Of a DNA stretch of 42,496 bases, positions 16,628 through 25,381 are shown piece by piece. Location: assembly GCF_900142135.1 (NCBI RefSeq), contig NZ_FQZU01000046.1, positions 1 through 42,496 of the forward strand, given 5' to 3'. The position numbers and the translations under genes were made by a program. The stretch comes from Desulfatibacillum alkenivorans DSM 16219. GTDB lineage: Bacteria > Desulfobacterota > Desulfobacteria > Desulfobacterales > Desulfatibacillaceae. Numbering within the stretch: position 1 is the first letter of the stretch; each line of letters opens with the position of its first letter. Below the pieces are notes generated by a model. The model worked only from the letters and a program-made list of their open reading frames with translations, ran no database searches and had not been told where the DNA came from.

Positions 16628-17500
16628 GTGAAAAAGCATTTCAAAACAGTTATTTCCGCTTCCAGACGCACAGACATCCCTGCGTTCTATATGGACTGGT
16701 TCATGGCCGGCGTTAAGCAGGGTTTTTTCGAAGTGCAAAACCCGTTTTCCAAGATAATGCACAAAGTCCCAGCAGACAATGAAGCAGTTCACTCCATAGT
16801 ATTTTGGTCAAAGGACTATTCCCCGTTCCTGCGTGGAGGCTACGGGACGGCCCTAATCGATACAGGATATCATCTTTTTTTTCTTTTTACCATCAATTCG
16901 GAGTCCCCTATTTTGGAGCCCCGGACGCCGCCGTTGGCAAACCGCCTTGCCGCGCTAAAAGAACTGGCGGAGCAATTCGGGCCGGAGGCGGTAACCTGGC
17001 GATTTGACCCCATTTGCCATTTTGCAACGGAGCAAGGCCCCCAGAACAATCTGGGAGATTTCGTTTCCATCGCCGACGCAGCGGCCGCCTGCGGCGTCAC
17101 ACGGTGCGTTACCAGTTTTGTCGATGTGTATCGGAAACTGGTCACACGCACTAAAGCCTTGAATAATTTTTCCTTCACCCCGCCCGGCCCTGAAAGGCAG
17201 GCGGAAATCCTCCTGCGCATGCAAAAAGTGCTGCAAGAACGGGGCATAACCCTATACACCTGCTGCGAAAACCGCCTGGAGGGGATCCTGCCCGAGGACT
17301 GCGGCATCCTCCCCCACGCGTGCATCAATCATGATTTGTTGGAAAAATTATACGGGCCGGGGCTATCCAAAAAGCAGGACAAAGGCCAAAGGGCCTCCCA
17401 GGGGTGCCGCTGCATGGAATCCCGGGACATCGGGTCTTACTCCCTCCATCCTTGCAAGCACAGCTGCCTTTATTGCTACGCCAACCCGGAAGGCTATTGA
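16628..17500 (+). CDS. DUF1848 protein with C-terminal CX3CX2C cluster (290 aa)
   Basis: The N-terminal SASRRTDIPAFY (residues 10-21) and the central FDPICHF are hallmarks of DUF1848. The C terminus has CRCMESRDIGSY followed by C276, C280 and C283 (C-x3-C-x2-C, then YAN), the spacing that binds the 4Fe-4S cluster in radical SAM enzymes, but placed at the extreme C terminus. The start is GTG at 16628, chosen because the conserved SRRTDIP block begins only nine residues later. The family's reaction is unknown to me. The gene is divergent from the TPR gene and convergent with the flippase gene, whose end it overlaps by 7 bases. Confidence 0.88.
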   Translation: MKKHFKTVISASRRTDIPAFYMDWFMAGVKQGFFEVQNPFSKIMHKVPADNEAVHSIVFWSKDYSPFLRGGYGTALIDTGYHLFFLFTINSESPILEPRTPPLANRLAALKELAEQFGPEAVTWRFDPICHFATEQGPQNNLGDFVSIADAAAACGVTRCVTSFVDVYRKLVTRTKALNNFSFTPPGPERQAEILLRMQKVLQERGITLYTCCENRLEGILPEDCGILPHACINHDLLEKLYGPGLSKKQDKGQRASQGCRCMESRDIGSYSLHPCKHSCLYCYANPEGY

Positions 17501-19059
17501 CAAGAGGAGTCTTTATTGATGTCGGCGGGGTGGGCTGAAGAGAACGGGTCATCGCCCATCTTGCGGGCTTTCAGAACGCCGGCCAAGGCGATCCGGTCCT
17601 CTTTTTCCAGCACAAAAAAGTAGATCACGGGAATAAACAGCAGCATCTGGACTCCGGCGAGCCCCATGATGCTGGTGTAGGTGGGTTCCATGTAGTCCGA
17701 GATAAGGTAAAAATAAATCCCCATAGCGGTCAGGAGCTTAAGGTTCGGCATAGCGAAAGCCCTGACGTAATCTTTGCCGGGGACTTCAATGCACTTGCAG
17801 GTGTAATAGGCAAGAATTACGGATTTGCATAACAAGGTGGAAACGCCGAGTGCGGCGGCCACTCCGTAAATTCCGTAATATGGGAGTAAAATCATGGATA
17901 GCAGCAAGCCGGCGGCGGTCTCCACCGTATTGATGACAGCCATGAAACGGTGGCGGGAAATGCTGAACAGCAGGTTTACGGCCGGGCCTTGGGTCGCCGC
18001 GATAATAGTGGGCGCGCCCAGGATCAATATGATGTAATAGCTTGTTACATACCCTTTCCCCATCCATACCGTTACAAAGTCTTTTCCGAAAAAAACAATG
18101 GAGGCCCCGATGAAAACGGCGAACAAACTGCTGATCCGGATAAAATGCAGAAAGGAATTTTGCAGGGCCTGCTTGTCGCCCCTGGCTTCCTGCCAACTGT
18201 ACATGGGGCCGCCCATGCTGGCCACGCTGTCAATCAGCGCAGAGTATATCTGAAGCAGCCTGGCGCCGACGTGAAACAGGGTGACGTAGTTGGCATTGAG
18301 GTAAATTGCGATGAGGATGGGCGGGGTCCGAAACTGAAAAATTCCGGCCAATTTGGCCCAAAAGGATATGCCGCCGTATGAAAACAAGGTCTTGAGGCTG
18401 TCTTTGGACATGAGGGAGGGCCGGATTTGCAAGCCGGGATATATTCTATAAGCCATGACAGCCGTGAGGATGTGCATGAATATATCGGCCGCCAGGTAAC
18501 TAAAAGCCAGAGCCATAATTCCATACCCGTTAGATAACGACAGATAAATCAGTGCATTGGCGATCAGCAATCTAAGCATGGATGTCAAGGACTGGAGATC
18601 CTGACGCATGCGGGCGTTAAGCAGCCCGGCGTAAACGCGCATGGGAAAGCTTAGGGCGAAGCCCGACCCGGTGATCAGGATCACCTGGCCGAAAATTTTG
18701 GATTCGTCAGGGCTTTTAAAGAACCAGTTGGACAAAAACGCCAGGATAAGAGTGGCCAACAGAGCAGCCATGCCCAAACCGCTGAAGGTAAAAAAGGCGG
18801 TGCTTGCAACCCGGTTAACATCCTGTTTGTCATTGGCGCCCAATGCCCGGGAGACGTAACGGACCACGGCTGAGGCCAGTCCTATGTCCATCAAGCCGAA
18901 ATAGCCCACAAAGGCGCAGGCCAAGGCCCAGAACCCGTACATACGGATGCCCAGGCTGTTGACTATATAGGGCATCATAATGAAGGTGAGGACGATCTGA
19001 AGCAGAAGGCTTCCTACTCGAAAAACCGACCCTCTGATAATTCTGTTGAGCAAGCGCAT
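17494..19059 (-). CDS. Polysaccharide flippase, Wzx/MATE-like (521 aa)
   Basis: Integral membrane protein with about 12-14 hydrophobic helices and the N-terminal pattern of polysaccharide-biosynthesis flippases (VLTFIMMPYIVNSLGIRMYG, then DIGLASAVVRYVSR). The family moves lipid-linked oligosaccharides across the inner membrane. It is transcribed divergently from a family 2 glycosyltransferase, suggesting a small surface-glycan pair. There is no larger O-antigen or capsule cluster around it. Complete length; the tail after the last helix is a short charged cytoplasmic segment. Confidence 0.88.
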   Translation of the reverse strand: MRLLNRIIRGSVFRVGSLLLQIVLTFIMMPYIVNSLGIRMYGFWALACAFVGYFGLMDIGLASAVVRYVSRALGANDKQDVNRVASTAFFTFSGLGMAALLATLILAFLSNWFFKSPDESKIFGQVILITGSGFALSFPMRVYAGLLNARMRQDLQSLTSMLRLLIANALIYLSLSNGYGIMALAFSYLAADIFMHILTAVMAYRIYPGLQIRPSLMSKDSLKTLFSYGGISFWAKLAGIFQFRTPPILIAIYLNANYVTLFHVGARLLQIYSALIDSVASMGGPMYSWQEARGDKQALQNSFLHFIRISSLFAVFIGASIVFFGKDFVTVWMGKGYVTSYYIILILGAPTIIAATQGPAVNLLFSISRHRFMAVINTVETAAGLLLSMILLPYYGIYGVAAALGVSTLLCKSVILAYYTCKCIEVPGKDYVRAFAMPNLKLLTAMGIYFYLISDYMEPTYTSIMGLAGVQMLLFIPVIYFFVLEKEDRIALAGVLKARKMGDDPFSSAHPADINKDSSCQ

Positions 19060-19207
19060 AGATCCTCAGCATATCGACCGGAAAGAACGGAAATATCTAT
19101 CAAGCAGCAGTTTTTTTAGCAACTCTTTTATTGACAGGACAAACGGCCCTTTATACTTAATTTTTGAAATCAATGCTGTTAACCATCTTTTTCTTGTTCC
19201 CGCGCAT

Positions 19208-20227
19208 ATGAATAAAGACGCCCAAAACCAATTCAAAGCATCCGTCATTATCCCGGTCTTTAACGGCCAGGATTGCATTGCCAACGCCATTGAGTCCATT
19301 CTGGAGCAAAGCGGGCCAGAGGTGGAAATTGTCGTGGTGAATGACGGATCCACGGACGGCACGGGCGATATTTGCCGGAGCTACGCAGAAAAAAAGCAAA
19401 TCGTTTATCAGGAACAGGAAAATCTTGGCCGCTCCAGGGCCAGGAACGCCGGGCTGAAAGTCGCGCGAGGAGAATACATAGCATTTCTGGACGCGGATGA
19501 CGAGGCTCTTCCCGGAAGCCTGAATCAAAGAGCGGAAGCACTGGACATGCACCCGGAGGTTTCGGTCGTTTACAGCAACTTTGTCGTGTTTGAATCCCCT
19601 GGCCGCCCTCCGTACCATTGGGTTCGTCCGGAAGATCTGTCCTTTTTGAAAAGCAGCTCCAATGCTGAGCACGCTCCTGTGTATCTGATTGGCACGGACT
19701 ATTGCAAGATTGCCTTGGAGAATTTAAACTTGCTGCCATCCACCATAACCGCCATGATCAGGAAAGAAGTCTTCGATTTGCAGGGCGGCTTTGATGAATC
19801 GCTGCCGTTCGCCGAGGATTTCGACCTGTGGCTCAGGCTGGCGGCCCGCTGCAGGTTTGCGTTTATTGATAAACCGCTTGCCCGCTACAATTGGAACATG
19901 GAGCAAAAGGAAAAAAAGCAGGCGAACAATTTTCTGCAGCGTTTACTTATTTTACAAAAGTTTAAAAAGCAATGCGCGCCGAGCCTTGCACCCCTTTGCT
20001 CCAGGCTGATAGGAAAAACCTATATGGACGTGGGACTCGCCCTGCTGAGGAATCACCGCGATCCTAAAGGAATCGGCTATCTTGCAAAAAGCCTGCTCCA
20101 TCCTTTTATTTACCAGCGCGTGTTCCGATCCGCGCCCGCCCTTTTAATGGAACATGACCCCCAGCCCCTCTTTCATGACCTGAAGCGCATCGCTCACTAT
20201 GTCCAAGCCCTAATCCGCATAAGATAG
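19208..20227 (+). CDS. Family 2 glycosyltransferase (339 aa)
   Basis: GT-A fold: ASVIIPVFNGQDCIANAI at the N terminus, EIVVVNDGSTDGTGDI, NLGRSRARNAGL, and the metal/nucleotide-sugar motif FLDADDEA. A second conserved region with ED at SLPFAEDFDLWLRLA is typical of inverting GT2 enzymes. I place the start at the ATG at 19208 (MNKDAQNQFKASVIIP). The frame is open further upstream, but that extension would reach into the divergent flippase gene. No good ribosome binding site is visible. It probably builds the glycan exported by the neighbouring flippase; the sugar is unknown. Confidence 0.88.
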   Translation: MNKDAQNQFKASVIIPVFNGQDCIANAIESILEQSGPEVEIVVVNDGSTDGTGDICRSYAEKKQIVYQEQENLGRSRARNAGLKVARGEYIAFLDADDEALPGSLNQRAEALDMHPEVSVVYSNFVVFESPGRPPYHWVRPEDLSFLKSSSNAEHAPVYLIGTDYCKIALENLNLLPSTITAMIRKEVFDLQGGFDESLPFAEDFDLWLRLAARCRFAFIDKPLARYNWNMEQKEKKQANNFLQRLLILQKFKKQCAPSLAPLCSRLIGKTYMDVGLALLRNHRDPKGIGYLAKSLLHPFIYQRVFRSAPALLMEHDPQPLFHDLKRIAHYVQALIRIR

Positions 20228-20243
20228 CCTCATCGGCTTATAT

Positions 20244-20271
20244 TAAAGCTCAGCCGCTCCCGTGCCGATAC
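20244..20271 (+). promoter_or_regulatory. Possible sigma-28-like promoter
   Basis: TAAA at 20244-20247 and GCCGATAC at 20264-20271 resemble the FliA consensus (TAAA, 15 bases, GCCGATAA), with a 16-base gap and one mismatch in the -10. It lies 40 bases ahead of the EF-hand-like gene. It is weaker than the site before cheD. Confidence 0.35.
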
Positions 20272-20311
20272 TCCGAAAAACAGGGACGTCTTTATGCAGG
20301 GAGCGCATACC

Positions 20312-21391
20312 ATGAAAATACAGCAAGCCAATCTAGACCTTAAATCTTTCCGGACCTATACTGAAAGAACCGAAAAGCGGGAATCCTTGCGGATCCAGAT
20401 GCGCGACGGCTCCGTGGACGCCGAGGAAGGCGAAGCCCAAGGCCCCAAGGACACGGTCAGCCTGTCGGATCTTGCAAAAGACCTTGCCAAAGGCGCCAAG
20501 CAGGTAAAAAAGGCCGCCGTGGAAAATCAGACCGAAACCCTTTCCGAAATCCTGGCCGAAGAAGCCGAATACATGGAAAAGGAGGGGTACCTGGTCAAGA
20601 TGCTTTTGGAGACGCTGTTCGGCAAGAAAATCAAACTGAAAACCCTGTCCGATTTCATGAAGGAAGTAAAGCAGCCGGAAGGCGTTCCTGTTGAGGGGGA
20701 GGCCCCTATAGAGGAAGGGGCCGCGCCGGACTGGGGAATCCAATACAAATATCACGAGTCCTATTATGAAAAGGAAGCCACCTCTTTTTCGGCCCAGGGC
20801 GAAATAAAAACGGCGGACGGCAGGTCCATCAACTTCTCCCTGAATCTGGTCATGCAGCGTGAATACTACACGGAGGAAAATTTTGAGTTCCGGGCCGGAA
20901 CCATTGTGGATCCCCTGGTCATCAATTTCAACGCGCCGGCCGCCAGTTTGACGTCCTCCAAATTCAGCTTTGACCTGGATGCGGACGGAGACATGGAAAA
21001 TGTGTCCACCCTGGCCCGGGGAAGCGGTTTTCTCGCCCTGGACAAGAATCAGGACGGCATGATCAACGACGGCGGCGAGTTGTTCGGCCCCACTACAGGC
21101 AACGGTTTTGAGGAACTGGCTCAATACGACGATGACGGAAACAACTGGATCGACGAATCTGATGCGGTTTTCGGGCAGTTGCGCGTGTGGACCGTGGACG
21201 GCGAGGGAAACCAGACGCTGCAATCCTTAAAAGAGGCTAATGTGGGGGCTATTTCCACTTCCGGGCTGACCACTCAGTTCGACATCAAGGACCAGGACAA
21301 CGAGTTGCAGGGCAAGGTTCGTCAAACCGGCGTTTTTGTCAAGGAGACCGGAGAGGTAGCCACAGTCCAGCAGGTGGATATGGCTGTATAG
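20312..21391 (+). CDS. EF-hand-like calcium-binding protein of unknown function (359 aa)
   Basis: The N-terminal 90 residues are charged and helical. The C-terminal half has three Asp-rich loops: DLDADGDMEN, LDKNQDGMINDGGELFG and YDDDGNNWIDESDAVFG. These are separated by the GSGFLALD and TGNGFEELA blocks of a widespread bacterial family with EF-hand or dockerin-like loops. The ATG at 20312 is preferred because GGGAG lies 8 bases upstream; an ATG at 20294 is possible. There is no signal peptide. The N terminus (MKIQQANLDLKSFRTYTER) resembles small proteins exported through flagellar-type or other non-classical routes, which is inference. A possible sigma-28-like promoter lies upstream. Confidence 0.78.
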   Translation: MKIQQANLDLKSFRTYTERTEKRESLRIQMRDGSVDAEEGEAQGPKDTVSLSDLAKDLAKGAKQVKKAAVENQTETLSEILAEEAEYMEKEGYLVKMLLETLFGKKIKLKTLSDFMKEVKQPEGVPVEGEAPIEEGAAPDWGIQYKYHESYYEKEATSFSAQGEIKTADGRSINFSLNLVMQREYYTEENFEFRAGTIVDPLVINFNAPAASLTSSKFSFDLDADGDMENVSTLARGSGFLALDKNQDGMINDGGELFGPTTGNGFEELAQYDDDGNNWIDESDAVFGQLRVWTVDGEGNQTLQSLKEANVGAISTSGLTTQFDIKDQDNELQGKVRQTGVFVKETGEVATVQQVDMAV

Positions 21392-21400
21392 GAGTTTGAT

Positions 21401-21883
21401 TTAGTCGTCGTCGTCGAACGGAAAGTACTCCATGGAGGTCTTTTTAAGCTCCCGCTTGGAGAAAAGCAGGTTATAGTCCTCCACGCCGACTGCATGGGCC
21501 ATTTCCCGGGCCATTTCCACGCACTCCTCCTGGGCTTGGGCGTGAATCATCGTGTACAGATTATAAGGCCATGTACTTACGGGGTTTCTCCGGTAGCAAT
21601 GGGAAACCCCTTTAAAGCCCGCAAAAATCTTGCCCGCCTCATGCACCCTGGCTTCATCCACCTTCCAGGCAACCATGGCATTGGCCGAAAACCCGGACTT
21701 CTGATGCCGTATCGTGGCCCCAAAACGGCGGATTACGCCTTGATCATGGAGTTTTCTGACGGCTTCAAGGAACTGGGCTTCCGAAATCCCAATGGATTCC
21801 GCAAGCTCCTTGTACGGCCTTTGAGAAATGGGAATGTCCCCCTGAATAGCGGCGACCACCTTTTTGTCAACGTCTGTCAGCAT
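21401..21883 (-). CDS. Siroheme decarboxylase subunit, AhbB/AhbA-like (160 aa)
   Basis: Lrp/AsnC-like fold with an N-terminal winged helix (RPYKELAESIGISEAQFLEA, then GVIRRFGATIRHQKSGFSANAM) and the family signature HCYRRNPVSTWPYNLYTMIH, followed by LLFSKRELKKTSMEYF. Proteins AhbA and AhbB together remove two acetate carboxyls from siroheme in the alternative heme pathway of sulfate reducers and archaea; related NirDLGH proteins act in heme d1 synthesis. The WPYNLYT and ELKKTSMEYF parts look more like AhbB to me, but this is not certain. No partner subunit gene lies beside it. It is convergent with the EF-hand-like gene, 9 bases apart. Confidence 0.85.
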   Translation of the reverse strand: MLTDVDKKVVAAIQGDIPISQRPYKELAESIGISEAQFLEAVRKLHDQGVIRRFGATIRHQKSGFSANAMVAWKVDEARVHEAGKIFAGFKGVSHCYRRNPVSTWPYNLYTMIHAQAQEECVEMAREMAHAVGVEDYNLLFSKRELKKTSMEYFPFDDDD

Positions 21884-22035
21884 GGATCCTTACCAAGTTT
21901 GAATTGGAATACAAGGCCTTCAATCAGTACGTCTTATCCAGATACTCCATACGGCTTGAAATTTCAAGGGAAGCCGGCCTCCGCAAGGCAAAACCTGGTT
22001 TCAGCGCCCCGGGCCGGAAACGCCGAATCGGCTCA

Positions 22036-22458
22036 TTAATGCACGGAAAGCGATTTTTTTGCTTCCTGATAATAGGCTTCCACGGTCCGAAAAGGCTCGG
22101 TCAGGCACTGGAACACCATTTCAGGAGGGGAGCCTTCCACTTGGTCGGCTATCTGCAGTTCAATGCTCAGGTTTAAATCGTCCAGCTTCCGGGTAAGCCA
22201 GGCGCCTCCCAAATTGCGGATGATCACTTCCCCCACGTAACCGCCTATCATTTTGGAGAAAATCCAGAGGTCCTCCTCCTGTTCCCGGGTAAGCTCCTTG
22301 GGGTCGAAAACTTGGCCGCTTCGGTAGGCCGCAATGACCTCATCCACTTTTTGCAGGCTGTCTTCAGAGTAGTCCAGGTCGGTTTCATAAAAGTTTTTAG
22401 CGAACTGGACCGCCATTTCGGCGTATTCCTTCATGCTTTCGGATATGTTTTTAATCAT
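22036..22458 (-). CDS. Hypothetical protein (140 aa)
   Basis: Not recognised. It is a soluble acidic helical protein with a central IFSKMIGGYVGEVIIRNLGG segment followed by an AWLTRK strand, resembling small immunity- or chaperone-type single-domain proteins. Good coding character; AGGA precedes the ATG at 22458. It follows the 152-residue gene on the same strand after 48 bases, so the two may be cotranscribed. Confidence 0.7.
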   Translation of the reverse strand: MIKNISESMKEYAEMAVQFAKNFYETDLDYSEDSLQKVDEVIAAYRSGQVFDPKELTREQEEDLWIFSKMIGGYVGEVIIRNLGGAWLTRKLDDLNLSIELQIADQVEGSPPEMVFQCLTEPFRTVEAYYQEAKKSLSVH

Positions 22459-22506
22459 TTTCCTTTAATCCTATCTATGGGCGCATGAGCCGCATTGCGT
22501 TTTCCG

Positions 22507-22962
22507 TTAGAGCAGGCCTTTCCTATGCATGGCGGCGGGGGAGGTTTCGTCCGCGTAGACCTTGTGAACGAATTTTTTCCCAAACTCCGGATGGGAAAGG
22601 TAGGGGATCATGCTTTTTTCAGCCTCTTTAAGCACCTGCTCAAAAATTTCGTCCTTTTCGCTGGAATGAACCAGGTTCCGGGCCATGGTTTTTTCAAACA
22701 GGACCGTTTCTCCCAGAACCTGAACCACTTTTTCGCGGGTCAAAGCGCTGCTTCCATCCTGTGCAAAGTAGGAGTCCAGAACAGGCGTCTCCATCCGCAG
22801 AGTCAGGGAGACCAGCCAGATATCGCCTTCCAGCTTGCGCTGGGCCGTGGAAGCGTGCTCGCTTTGAAATTCCCCTTTGTCCGCGATTTTTTTTGAGCCG
22901 TCATAAATATTGAGGGTGAGTCCGTTGGGAAGATCGTGAGTTTTAATAAGTTTTTCGTCCAT
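22507..22962 (-). CDS. Conserved hypothetical protein (152 aa)
   Basis: Not recognised by function. The N terminus IKTHDLPNGLTLNIYDGSKK and the later GDIWLVSLTLRMETPV look like a small beta-sheet module; a helical tail follows (KDEIFEQVLKEAEKSMIPYL). The ATG at 22962 is chosen because GAGG lies six bases upstream; a frame-extending ATG at 22980 is less well placed. No signal peptide. Part of a minus-strand run of three small genes. Confidence 0.7.
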   Translation of the reverse strand: MDEKLIKTHDLPNGLTLNIYDGSKKIADKGEFQSEHASTAQRKLEGDIWLVSLTLRMETPVLDSYFAQDGSSALTREKVVQVLGETVLFEKTMARNLVHSSEKDEIFEQVLKEAEKSMIPYLSHPEFGKKFVHKVYADETSPAAMHRKGLL

Positions 22963-23048
22963 ATAAAGCCTCTGGCGCAATGCAAGGGGGCCGGCGGGCG
23001 CAGCCGTAAATTTATGACCCGGCGCGCCCTGGCCGGTCCCGCCAAGTG

Positions 23049-23267
23049 TTAATCGAAAAAATTTACATCCCGAAAAGGGCAGTCGGTAAAATCGAAAATC
23101 ACCTTTTCATCCATGACCGAGCAGGCTCCGCATCTCAACGCGCCCGTGCAGTCGATCACCTTCTTCCTGGTGCTTGTACCATTTGCACGGGTTTTGTAAA
23201 GCCTCTTGAGGCGCAATTCCTTTTCCATCACGGGGCAGTATACATACTTGAAATCAATAAGTTCCAA
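23049..23267 (-). CDS. Cys-rich small protein, possible zinc ribbon (72 aa)
   Basis: A TTG start at 23267 is preferred over an ATG further upstream because AAGGGGG lies six bases before it. Cysteines at 11, 40, 46, 49 and 63 (YCPVMEKELRL, DCTGALRCGAC, TDCPF) suggest a metal-binding fold. No family function is known to me. It is the first of three small minus-strand genes, and its promoter region abuts that of the divergent lipoprotein gene. Confidence 0.65.
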   Translation of the reverse strand: MELIDFKYVYCPVMEKELRLKRLYKTRANGTSTRKKVIDCTGALRCGACSVMDEKVIFDFTDCPFRDVNFFD

Positions 23268-23346
23268 AGGCGACCCCCTTTGCTGATTAAAGGGTTCACT
23301 ATTATGTAACATAATCAGCACTATTACTGCTCTTGTCAATGCGGCG

Positions 23347-23375
23347 TTGACACATCCAAGAATGTAGCCTAATCT
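23347..23375 (+). promoter_or_regulatory. Sigma-70-type promoter of the lipoprotein gene
   Basis: TTGACA (23347-23352) and TAATCT (23370-23375) are separated by 17 bases, 45 bases upstream of the ATG of the DUF3568 gene. The spacing and -35 are consensus. Confidence 0.6.
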
Positions 23376-23420
23376 TATGCCTGCGGATCAGGAAACTATC
23401 AGATCACGGAGGATTTTCTT

Positions 23421-23810
23421 ATGCAAAGAGCTTTGTTGGCATTGCTGTGCGCCATTGTACTGATTTCAACCTCTTCATGCGCCGCGGTGGTCGTCGGCGC
23501 CGGTGCAGGCGCTGGCGCTTTCACGTACGTTAAAGGGGAACTGGTGCGGTCTTATCCGGCGACTTACGCCAAGGCCGTATCCGTGACGAACGCAGTGATG
23601 AATGACCTGAAAATCAGCATTGACTCCAAGGTGGACGACGGCATTACCACTACGTTCAACGGCCGCCGGGCGGGGGACAAGCCGGTCACTATCAAAGTCA
23701 CCATGCTGGATCCCAAAATCACCCAAATCGGAATTCGCGTGGGATACGTGGGAGTCTGGGACCGTCAGATTTCCGAAACCATCCATAGCCAAATTCAAGA
23801 GCGCCTTTAG
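23421..23810 (+). CDS. DUF3568 family lipoprotein (129 aa)
   Basis: A signal peptide ends in a lipobox-like STSSCA with the lipidated Cys at residue 20. A Gly/Ala-rich stretch (GAGAGAGAF) and a DUF3568-type domain follow: TYAKAVSVTNAVMNDLKISI, then GRRAGDKPVTIKV and the IGIRVGYVGVWDR strand. It should be anchored in a membrane facing the periplasm. The start has GGAGG upstream. Its function is unknown; it lies 33 bases ahead of tilS on the same strand and may share its transcript. Confidence 0.85.
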   Translation: MQRALLALLCAIVLISTSSCAAVVVGAGAGAGAFTYVKGELVRSYPATYAKAVSVTNAVMNDLKISIDSKVDDGITTTFNGRRAGDKPVTIKVTMLDPKITQIGIRVGYVGVWDRQISETIHSQIQERL

Positions 23811-23843
23811 GCCTTCCCACGCCATAAGGACGGAGGCCCCCAA

Positions 23844-25286
23844 ATGACCGCAGGGCATGTTCCGCCCATTGTGGATCCTTTTATGGAGAAGGTCCGCCAA
23901 TGCGTGAAAGAGCACGCCATGCTTTTTCGCGGCGCCCGCGTTCTGGCGGGCGTGAGCGGCGGGCCGGACTCCACCGCACTGGTGCACGTTCTGTCCCGCC
24001 TTCAAAAGGAGTTCGCCCTGCAACTGGGCGTGGCCCACGTCAACCATTGCCTGCGCGGGGAGGAGTCGGACAGGGACGCCCTTTTTGTACAGGAAATGGC
24101 CAACAGTCTGGATTTGCCCTTTCATCCGGAAACCGTGGACGTTGCGGCCGCTCAAAAAGAGTCGGGGCTGAGCCTGGAGGAGGCTGCCAGGGAGGCCCGC
24201 AAAGCCTTTTTTTCCCGCGTCATGCAGGAGCATGGCTACGACCTTGCCGCCCTGGGGCATCATGCAGACGATAATGCCGAATGGATGCTGATCTCCCTAA
24301 TCCGCGGGACAGGCGCCGGAGGCCTGTCCGGCATTCCGCCCGTAAACGGAAAAACGGTGCGCCCTCTTTTTAAACTAACCCGCAAGGAAATCCTGGAATA
24401 CTGCCGGGAAAACGACCTGAAATGGGTCCAGGACAGCACCAACCAGGATCAAAGCATTCTTAGAAACCAAATCCGCCTTCATTTGCTCCCCATTTTGGAA
24501 AGCCAGTACAATCCGGCCATTGTTCAGGGGCTTAACCGCCTTTCAGACATCTTGCGGCTGGAGCATCAATGGATGGATGGCATGGCCCGGGATTTCCTGG
24601 ACGAACACGCCAAGCCTATAAAAAACGGCCTGGAACTTTCGCTCGTCCACCTCGTTACACAGCCTCTGGCCATGCAGCGAAGGATTGTCCTGCAGGCCAT
24701 GGCCCAAGTTCGGGGCAATACCCGAAAGACCTCATGGACCCACGTGCATGACGTCCTGAATCTTACCAGCCGAGGGAAATCCGGGAGCCAGGCGCACCTG
24801 CCTGACGGCCTGGAAGCCCGGCGCGTTCAAAGGAAGTTGGAATTCATCTTGCACGGCTCTCCGGACTGGGCGCGCACGCCCTCCCAGCCTGGTGAGGAAT
24901 GGCGGGTGGTTTTGGATGGGCCCGGGACGTACCGGATTCCCCAGGCCGGCCTGACTTTGGTTTGCTGTGAGGAAAAGAAAACGGAAAATCCTTTTATCAG
25001 CGAAGACCCCATGGAGGTCTGCATGGACCTGGAGCGGGCATCTTTTCCCCTGACCTTCAGGCCCTGGAAGCCCGGAGACCGTTTTACCCCCTTAGGGGCA
25101 GGGGGGACGCAGAAGGTAAAGAAGTTTCTTATCGACCATAAGGTTCCCGCCCAGGATCGCCAAAATATTTATGTACTTACAAACAGAGAAACCGTTCTTT
25201 GGCTGGTGGGCCGACGATTGGCGGAGCCGGCTAAAATCCTGTCAAAAACCAGGCGCATTTTGCGTTGCAAAGTTTTTCTTGCCTAA
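23844..25286 (+). CDS. tilS: tRNA(Ile)-lysidine synthase
   Basis: Converts the wobble C34 of tRNA-Ile2 (CAU) to lysidine with ATP and lysine, making it read AUA. The PP-loop motif is SGGPDS (38-43), followed by HVNHCLRGEESDRDA and the HHADDNAEW block. The C-terminal domain needed for tRNA binding is present (RFTPLGAGGTQKVKKFLIDH). At 480 residues it is a full-length, two-domain form. It lies directly upstream of ftsH, a common bacterial order. Confidence 0.95.
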   Translation: MTAGHVPPIVDPFMEKVRQCVKEHAMLFRGARVLAGVSGGPDSTALVHVLSRLQKEFALQLGVAHVNHCLRGEESDRDALFVQEMANSLDLPFHPETVDVAAAQKESGLSLEEAAREARKAFFSRVMQEHGYDLAALGHHADDNAEWMLISLIRGTGAGGLSGIPPVNGKTVRPLFKLTRKEILEYCRENDLKWVQDSTNQDQSILRNQIRLHLLPILESQYNPAIVQGLNRLSDILRLEHQWMDGMARDFLDEHAKPIKNGLELSLVHLVTQPLAMQRRIVLQAMAQVRGNTRKTSWTHVHDVLNLTSRGKSGSQAHLPDGLEARRVQRKLEFILHGSPDWARTPSQPGEEWRVVLDGPGTYRIPQAGLTLVCCEEKKTENPFISEDPMEVCMDLERASFPLTFRPWKPGDRFTPLGAGGTQKVKKFLIDHKVPAQDRQNIYVLTNRETVLWLVGRRLAEPAKILSKTRRILRCKVFLA

Positions 25287-25306
25287 AAGCATGTAATGAT
25301 TAAAAT
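25279..25306 (+). promoter_or_regulatory. Possible promoter ahead of ftsH
   Basis: TTGCCT (25279-25284) and TAAAAT (25301-25306) with a 16-base spacer overlap the tilS stop. ftsH could therefore be transcribed from its own start as well as by readthrough. Pattern only. Confidence 0.3.
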
Positions 25307-25381
25307 ATAACCTGGACAGTTTTATTAGCCCAATAGCCCGTGGTGCGCTCAAAAGCCCCGGGATGAAGGAGGTATTGTCAT

